Source: Microbotryomycetes sp. JL201
Taxonomy: Eukaryota > Basidiomycota > Microbotryomycetes
NCBI GenBank assembly: GCA_033819885.1
Contig: JAQYUZ010000009.1
Coordinates: 62,001 to 126,000, forward strand
Direction of reading: 5' to 3'
DNA length: 64,000 nt
Below are positions 58,090 through 64,000 of the stretch, piece by piece (the first letter of the stretch is position 1; every line of letters starts with the position of its first letter). The position numbers were made by a program, and so were the translations under genes. Under the pieces are notes generated by a model. That model was not told the DNA's origin and did not search any database. It saw only the letters and a program-made list of their open reading frames with translations.

Positions 58090-60025
58090 TTACACTGGCT
58101 GGCTTTTGGGATGAGCCCCGAGACGTGCGCTGCGACGAGACTCGCCACCTTGACCCGTCGCGTGCACCATCTTCAAATGTTGGTAGTAGCTGGCTGGCGC
58201 ATGATCGTAAATGAAGGCAGGCGTCAATGCGGCACACAACCAGGAAACAATGTTGCGGTTCGATGTGATCGACTTGAGCTGGCCTGTCTCTGCGTGTCCG
58301 TCCTCGGCGTCCTTGACGATGACAACGCGCGTGTGACTGCGGAAGACGGCTTCTTGGACATTGAAATGAGGCTGAAACCAAGGGTTGAGCAGGAATGGTA
58401 CGCCTACGTGTGCGTAGTTGACCAAGCTTGAAGCAGAAATGGTGGAGCGATTCGAATCTTTGTCTGCCAAACCTCTATGCAAATCGTCAAGGTAAGCAAC
58501 TTCTCGAGAAAGGTGCCAAATCAGGTTTTTCTCACGGTGGTACGCGACAGACAATGTCGGCGGCGTTAATCACGCGCCACAAGATGTTGGCCCTGTCGCG
58601 GGGCGTGACGAACGCTTCGTCGATGCTTGACGCGAACGATCCATCACCAAGACGAGGAGCTGTCGATGAGATTGTCAGCCATCTTGACTGTTTCCTTGGG
58701 GTGTCACCATGCTCACTGCCGTAGACGTAAGAATCGCGCAGAACCAAATGATCACCCAAATCTTTGGGCGACTTGAGAAGACGACAAAAGAACAAACTCG
58801 CCATCGCGGAGCCAAGCGAATGTCCTGTGACCCAGAGCGGAACCGGCTCGCGGCGTCCGAGTTGCTTCTGAATCTCCGAGGCAATATGCTTCAAACTGCG
58901 AAGGATGACTCCATAACTGTCGCTTCCGCCTTGGTTTGTTGGGAACAAGCGAGAAGTGAAGCCTTCGTGGGTCGCACCGGCACCAAAGTACGGAGCAGAG
59001 TTGATGCGCGAAAGGGTCATGTCTACGAGCCATTCGGCAAACGAGAACGGCGAGGTGCCTTTGAAGACGAGAATGATGAACGGGAGGCGGTCGAACGACT
59101 TTGTCCAGAAAACGGATGCGAAACTGCCTCCTGGAAGAGACAAGTCGGTGATGCCCTCGTAGTTGAGGCCCCACGCCTCGGCAATGTTGCGAATCTTGCT
59201 CTCGCTCTGCCAAACGAGCTTCTGGGCCTCGACAGGCCGACCTTGCGCAGCTTCGTCAGCAGCTTTGCGGACCGAGTCATCGTCGCGTTCATACACCAGG
59301 GAAGACATGACGAGCAGTGTTCTGGCTACGTCGAGGTCAAAGATCCTCGTTGTGGCGAGTTCAGGGTCCATGTCAACGTTCGTCGTGCCGGGAGCAGGTA
59401 CGTTGGGAATTGTGGTTGCCACTTCAACACCTAATCAGTCTCTCGAAACGTTCATCCGAATCAATGTGCTCACCGCCACAAAGAGTCGCTTTTGCAGACA
59501 AGATCGCTTGCTTCGTCTCTTGACTCGTAAAGATTTCTGGATTGGGCCAATTGACAACAGAATATCGCTCGCACCACGTCTCGCTAATCTGGTGGATCGC
59601 CCAGCGCCCACCGATCGACATGACGACGCGCAACACGAGCGTCTCGATAAACAGTCCAAAAAACACGAAGGGCCACACGACCAGAGCCATGCCGGTGCTC
59701 AAAGGGTCCAAAAATATCGTTGCCGGAGCCAGAATGAGGGTCTTGATCCAGCTCGCCACATTTTTGAAGATGAAACGCACCCTAGAAGTCAAGTCCGGGT
59801 CTGCCCAAGCTTTGACAATTTGTGAGCTCGGTCAACTCACAATGAGATCAAAGTCGAGTACTCGGCAGCTTGACGCAATGAGGCAGTCCAGGAGCGAGCA
59901 GTGACTGCTTGAAGCTCGAGCTCTTTTGTGCGGATGGCCACGCGCGTCGCCGTCATAGAGTTCTCCACGACAGGAGAAACAGTCGTTTCCGCATCGCTGG
60001 TCGTCTTTGGCGTCGTGATTGACAT
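58090..60025 (-). CDS. Class-3 lipase (alpha/beta hydrolase), copy 1 of a tandem pair
   Basis: Predicted triacylglycerol lipase or esterase. The start MSITTPKTTSDAETTVSPVV is at 60025. Exon 2 holds hydrophobic segments (SWIKTLILAPATIFLDP, ALVVWPFVFFGLFIETLVL) that may anchor it to a membrane. The catalytic exon (about 58549-59432) has FIILVFKGTSPFSFAEWLVD, the nucleophile elbow LWVTGHSLGSAMASL and the Asp motif NAADIVCRVPP. An intron right after VPP leads to GLADKDSNRSTISASSLVNY with the His motif YAHVG, then AFIYDHAPASYYQHLKMV. Ser-Asp-His are all present. The intron after VPP is shared with the neighbouring lipase copy, showing common origin by duplication. Confidence 0.88.
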
Positions 60026-60216
60026 GATCCAGTCGCCAAGGGGAAAGTGGTCGACGTAACAGCATGCGCCGAGCGAGTTTCGCGCTATGCGGGAGGGCTG
60101 GCTCCTGAGCACTCTCGCCGGGTTTGCCACCGATCGACTGTATAGGATGAACAAATTTTGACAACACGATGGCTTGCTACACTCTTGAAGACATTTTGAT
60201 ACAGAGACCGAGGCGC

Positions 60217-60520
60217 CTATGCTTCGTCGGCAACGACTACCTTGTCGAGATCATTATTATAGGCCGTTAACACTGCAGATTTAGGTTCAGCCTTGATACC
60301 TTTGGTTCCGATGCGAATATGTCGTACTGTGATCCTAGACTGGGCCCTAGGAGGAGAGCGCTGGCTAGTACGAGCGAATTGCCTGGCCAACCAGCGCGCT
60401 TTCGAGCAGGTTTTCCTTGGAAGCTTCTCCGTACAAACACGTCCGTAGCGCCCAGAAAGCTGTCGCCAGACGTGGAGGCGAAAAGTATGGTCGCAGCTAG
60501 TGTCAGCAAGACCGAGGCGG
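60217..60520 (-). pseudogene. C-terminal relic of a third class-3 lipase gene
   Basis: Only the last exons of a lipase survive. The frame at 60267-60509 reads DSFLGATDVFVRRSFQGKPA, nearly the same as EGFLGATDVLVRRSLQGKPA in the copy at 61184-63193. After an intron-like gap comes TAYNNDLDKVVVADEA-stop (60217 on), matching AYYYNLDRIVVADKA-stop of the intact copy. The GTATGT donor of the intact copy has drifted and the segment equivalent to GFRRFVVTHAN is missing. No catalytic Ser or Asp part lies upstream: the sequence above 60520 is unrelated. It is therefore a truncated, probably dead, duplicate. Confidence 0.75.
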
Positions 60521-61183
60521 CGGTGGCGGTGGCAAAACGAGGGTTCGGACTAGGTCATGAGCATTGGAGCCACGCTTAGTCTTGGGTTTACTCATGGAAG
60601 TGTTCCGAGGATGTCTTTTCCTCGGCTCGGAGTTTTGTATAGAAAGTGTTATCCTCGGATAACGGTTCCGCGTATACACCAGGGAGTTTGCACTATTCAC
60701 TAGATTTTGGGGCAGCAACCACTCTCTGTTTCCTTCAGATCGTTTCGTAACGCATGGTTCGACTATCCGTGTCTCTGGCTGGGATCGGATGTATGGTGGA
60801 GGATGAACGACTCGCGCTGTTTATCATCAACAGCCCACCGCCATCCTGGTCGACATGGAGAACGATCGTCACGCAGCGCCTCTCTCAACTCTCTTGATCC
60901 ATGTGCCGTCCCGCTTTCATTCTTCTGATGCTGACGTCGAAACAGTGGACCAGAGTTCGTTGATCTGGAAGTAGGCCTTCATTGCCATCTTTCAGGCATG
61001 AAAGTTGGTGGGCGTGCGAAGCTTCTGCATGTTTGCCACGCCGGACAATTTTGAGGCACCTGATGCGCAGGAGGGGTAGGGTCTTATAACCTCTTCTCAA
61101 CGAAAGCCTTCGGTAGACATCTGCAGCGACCACTCTTCCTCAGTCTCGTGAGAAAACACGAAACAAACTGAAGGAAAAAACGT
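60521..61183. other. Intergenic between lipase relic and lipase copy 2
   Basis: About 660 bp with no supported gene. It contains a small inverted repeat (60648-60663) and GGCGGTGGC-type simple sequence near 60515-60535. The 82-codon minus-strand frame at 60885-61133 has no recognisable features. Confidence 0.4.
60648..60663. repeat. Short inverted repeat GTTATCC-TC-GGATAAC
   Basis: Perfect 7-bp arms around a 2-bp centre. A further CCGAGGAT at about 60605 is the inverse of ATCCTCGG at 60651-60658. It could be a protein-binding site, a hairpin or chance. Confidence 0.4.
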
Positions 61184-63193
61184 CTACGCTTTATCGGCAA
61201 CCACAATCCTGTCGAGATTGTAGTAATAGGCCGCTGGCACTGCATATCGGGTTCAGCCACGAGATTTTCAGCCCAGAGACAAATGAGACATACTGTGGTC
61301 GTAGATTGGCGCTGGAAGGAGAGCGCTTGCTATCACGAGCGGATTGACTGGCCAGCCAGCGTTCGCATGTGTCACAACAAACCGTCGAAAGCCGGACTGC
61401 TTTCGAGCAGGTTTTCCTTGCAGGCTTCTTCGCACAAGAACGTCTGTAGCGCCGAGAAAACCTTCGCGAGACGCGGAAAAGTATGGCGAAAAGAATGGTC
61501 GCAGCGAGACGCTCGCGCCGAAGTGACCGAAATTCAAGACTGAAAGCTTGGATAGGAAGGGGCCGTTGGCCGGATTATCGGCTAGCCCACTGATAAGCAG
61601 TCATGTTAGTTCCATCGAAAGACTCTCATGCCAGGGACTCACGGAGGGACGCGCGCCACAATGTCGAAATTATTGATCACTCGCCACATGATATTTGGCC
61701 TGTCTATTGGTGTGACGGATTCCGTGCTGTAACTCTCGCAATAGTCAAAGTCTCCTTGCCTCGGAGCTGCAAAATACAATCAGTACAATCTCTGCTAGTC
61801 CTGAGAGTCAACTCACTGCCAAAACCGTAGCAATCCTTGAGCACGATATCGTCACCCAGGTCTTCCGGCGCCCTCAAAAACCGATGATACAGCAGACTGC
61901 TCAACGCTGACCCGAGAGAATGCCCTGTGATCCACAGCGGGATCGGGGCCCCGCCCGACGTACGCATCTTTGCGGCCACGAGCCTTAGGGTTGCCGCGAT
62001 CTGTCCATGTCCGTCTGTTGAATTGTTGCCAGTGGGAAAGAGGTCGCTGTAGAAACCCTGGTGGCAATTGCCTTTGCCGAAATAGGCCGCAGCCGAGACT
62101 TTGGAGATGGTGGCATCGGTGAGGAACTAGTCCAGCCAGTCAGTTTGTGTACGGGGTTGAATCCTTTCGCAACTTACGTCTGCAAAGTTGGATGGCGTCG
62201 TTCCTTTCGCTGCGAGGACGATGAACGGCCTCGGCGCATCGAGCTTTGTATGGAAAACGCCAACAAATGGTCCACCGGTGACGGAACGTAAATCTGACAC
62301 GCCCTCAAAGTCGAGACCCCACACATCAGCCCGCTGTTTGATTTTGCGTTCGGCTGCAAAGACCCAGTTGATTGCGACACCAAAATCCTTTCTGCGCGCC
62401 GCATCAGCTGCCAGTACCATGTCGCTGTCGACGCGTTCGTACACCAATGTCGAGAATGCAGCGAGTGCTTTGGCCACGTCGACGTCAAACACGCGCGTCG
62501 TCCGACTTGGAGCCATGTCCGAGTCTAGTGGCCCTGGATTGCTTTCGTACGTCGTCGGATTCTCGCCAGAGAGGGTCGCACGAGCTTTTTGCATAGTTAC
62601 CGTAACTTCTTCCCTGTTGAGCAAGTCTGGATCTGGCTAGACATGCGGTCCAGGTGGAATAAGGACGGTGCGACGGGGTTCAAGCTGACACTTGAGTGCG
62701 GGCTCACCCAACTGGCCATACCGTAGCCGTTTGCAAAAGTGCTTCCTAACCACTCGAGTAAGCTGCCCCCACCGAAGAGCGAAGCAACCCAGAAAGCGGT
62801 CCCGGCGAAGGCGATGGCGACAAAGACGACAGGGTAGATGATCAGAGAAGCTACGGTCGATAATGGGTCACCAAAGATTGAGATTGGAGCCAGTATGAGC
62901 CGCGTCAAGAATCGTTTGATCGACTCGCAGGTCCACAACACTCTGCCGTTGACGTCAGTGGATGTTGCGAAGTGTCTAGACGGGGAGTGTGTTACTGACA
63001 ATGCAACGATGTACCACAGATTAAATACTCGAGCATAAGGGTGCTGCAGTGCTCTCTGCCAAGTGTTGATCTGGTCGATGCGTCCAAGCTCTTGCACGTG
63101 CAAGCTAACGACTTGGCCGCCCAAGCTGTGTTGCTCGCGCCGGGGCACAAAAGCCGCTGCCAACTGTGCTTCGGACGTTAGTGGCATGGCCAT
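61184..63193 (-). CDS. Class-3 lipase (alpha/beta hydrolase), copy 2 of a tandem pair
   Basis: Paralogue of the lipase at 58090-60025 with the same exon plan. The start MAMPLTSEAQLAAAFVPRRE is at 63193. Membrane-like segments follow (LTRLILAPISIFGDPLSTVA, SLIIYPVVFVAIAFAGTAFW). The catalytic region has FDVDVAKALAAFSTLVYERV, FIVLAAKGTTPSNFAD, PIPLWITGHSLGSALSSLLY and the Asp motif VINNFDIVARVPP. After the shared intron comes LNFGHFGASVSLRPFFSPYF with the His. A last intron (donor GTATGT, acceptor ATATGCAG) joins IYDH to MPAAYYYNLDRIVVADKA, ending at 61184. If that intron were retained the frame would stop at 61268. All three catalytic residues are present, so it looks functional. Confidence 0.88.
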
Positions 63194-63902
63194 TGGGCCG
63201 GCCAGTGACCGAGAAGCGGCAAGGTGACTGCCTCGGCGATGTCGCGTAGCCGCCAGGTCAACAAGTGGTTGAGCAGACACAAGTACACTTGTGCTGGTCT
63301 TGCAATTTCTTTAGCCTTGACCTCGTGAACCTTTCCAAATTTTCGCGTGGGGCTAGCCAGAATTTGCAAGTAATACCGCGAGTTGATGATTCAAGATATT
63401 CAGCTGTGTATACAGACTTGCACTCAGGTTGACCATCAAAGGCCGAGTACAAGCAGCGTGAATGCGTGCGGTCACGAATGCGCAGGGTGGAATGCGCGCA
63501 GGCATGTGAGGATGATGCAGGGAGATTGACCAGGCGACCGGTCGAAACGATTGAAACTTCTAGCCTTGTGCACTGCCGAAAGATTGCAGTGTTTGTCAAA
63601 GTCGCGTGACGCGACTGATTTCTTGCGAGCGCGTTTGAGGCCCGAGCGTGCAGGCGCGCCTGGGCGCCGGCTGGTGGTTTTCCAGCGTCAGCGTGGCCTC
63701 ACGCGTCTACCTACCACCGAGCTCGCTCCTGTCCTGTCTTGCCGCGGCACTTGTGGCAATCGCTTTGACCGTGCCCGGTTGCGTGTCGCATTCCAGTGCA
63801 GCAGCTTGCAGAGACGCATTCCTCGGTTGGCTGGCGTCACTCGCACCACCGCCGCGCCCGCATCCACGCCTTCAGTGACCTGTCTGCGCGACACTGTTGA
63901 CC
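63194..63902. promoter_or_regulatory. Upstream region of lipase copy 2 and of a possible plus-strand gene
   Basis: About 700 bp with no firmly supported gene. Open frames on both strands (63258-63599 minus, 63648-63878 plus) have unusual Cys/Ser/Arg- or Ala/Leu-rich composition. The plus one ends just before a likely start at 63903. It contains the strong inverted repeat at 63600-63616. Confidence 0.35.
63600..63616. promoter_or_regulatory. Inverted repeat AGTCGCG-TGA-CGCGACT
   Basis: Perfect 7-bp arms separated by TGA. Inverted CGCG-type half-sites like this are common for dimeric fungal DNA-binding proteins. It lies about 400 bp upstream of lipase copy 2 and 290 bp before the possible start at 63903. 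Function inferred. Confidence 0.4.
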
Positions 63903-64000
63903 ATGACGGTGAGTTGTACACCTCGAGAGTGTTCCCGTGTCGAGTACTGGCTCTGTCGTGTCGCTGGTTGCCCACAGTCGCTCACTCAACTGTCGGCTTG
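63903..64000 (+). CDS. Possible first exon of a gene running off the window
   Basis: ATGACG at 63903-63908 is followed at once by a consensus donor GTGAGT, in the initiation context TTGACCATGACG. A minimal first exon of this kind fits the intron-rich style of the window. No coding sequence can be confirmed after it before the window ends. Confidence 0.2.
   Translation, partial: MTVSCTPRECSRVEYWLCRVAGCPQSLTQLSA

Noticed and set aside
60885-61133. Minus-strand 82-codon frame between the lipase relic and lipase copy 2
   Set aside because: No similarity to the lipase exons on either side and no recognisable features; probably chance.
1-64000. Transposons, LTR elements, CRISPR arrays, tRNA genes
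   Set aside because: No reverse transcriptase, transposase or integrase motifs, no long terminal or tandem repeats, no repeat-spacer pattern and no convincing tRNA T-arm/A-box pair were seen by eye. A dedicated tRNA scan was not possible.

Overview
This window is nuclear DNA of a basidiomycete fungus. The genes are protein coding, dense, on both strands, and cut by many short introns of about 40-75 nt with GT...AG ends and CTGAC/CTAAC-like branch sites. Base composition is moderately GC-rich. The compact, intron-dense style would fit a small-genome Pucciniomycotina yeast-like fungus, but that is inference and the species cannot be named from the sequence. I saw no convincing tRNA or rRNA gene, CRISPR array or transposon. 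Most genes were assembled by eye from exons in different frames. Gene identities are therefore firmer than individual splice sites.

Layout. 1-6.1 kb, minus strand: the 5' part of a Gcn4/Cpc1-type bZIP factor with an ATG-rich leader, a NodL/LacA-type sugar O-acetyltransferase, and a Dur3-type urea transporter. 7.1-12.2 kb, plus: a secreted heme-thiolate (chloroperoxidase-like) peroxidase, a small unknown protein, and an SV2-like MFS transporter with micro-exons. 12.3-23.9 kb, minus: the eIF2-alpha kinase GCN2, a KDM3-like JmjC protein, an unknown protein, and mitochondrial ribosomal protein bL36m. 24-30.8 kb: the 75-kDa complex I subunit (+), an acyl-CoA dehydrogenase (-), and the GPI-transamidase subunit PIG-U/Gab1 (+). 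30.8-37.4 kb: a flavocytochrome b2-type lactate dehydrogenase (-), a membrane-anchored alpha/beta-hydrolase peptidase (+), and a Pex30-type dysferlin-domain protein (-). 37.9-47.3 kb: a small fungal protein, an unclassified multi-pass membrane protein, MPDU1, an RNF14/Itt1-type RBR ubiquitin ligase, and two unknown proteins. 47.6-57.9 kb: a secreted sulfatase, two MFS transporters (DHA2 and Dal5/ACS types) and a large FUSC-family membrane protein. 58-63.2 kb: two tandem class-3 lipase genes with a broken C-terminal relic of a third copy between them.

How the genes relate. GCN2 (sensor kinase) and the Gcn4-type bZIP (its classical downstream effector) lie about 11 kb apart, and the bZIP leader carries upstream ATGs of the kind that mediate translational control by eIF2-alpha phosphorylation. 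bL36m and the complex I subunit are divergent mitochondrial genes sharing a promoter region of about 160 bp. Urea transport, sulfatase, several MFS carriers, lipases and lactate oxidation suggest a nutrient-acquisition flavour, but this is not a co-transcribed pathway. I found no clearly new multi-gene system. The best leads are the bZIP leader, the lipase duplication with its relic, the duplicated Cys-rich unit in the bL36m presequence, and the micro-exons.
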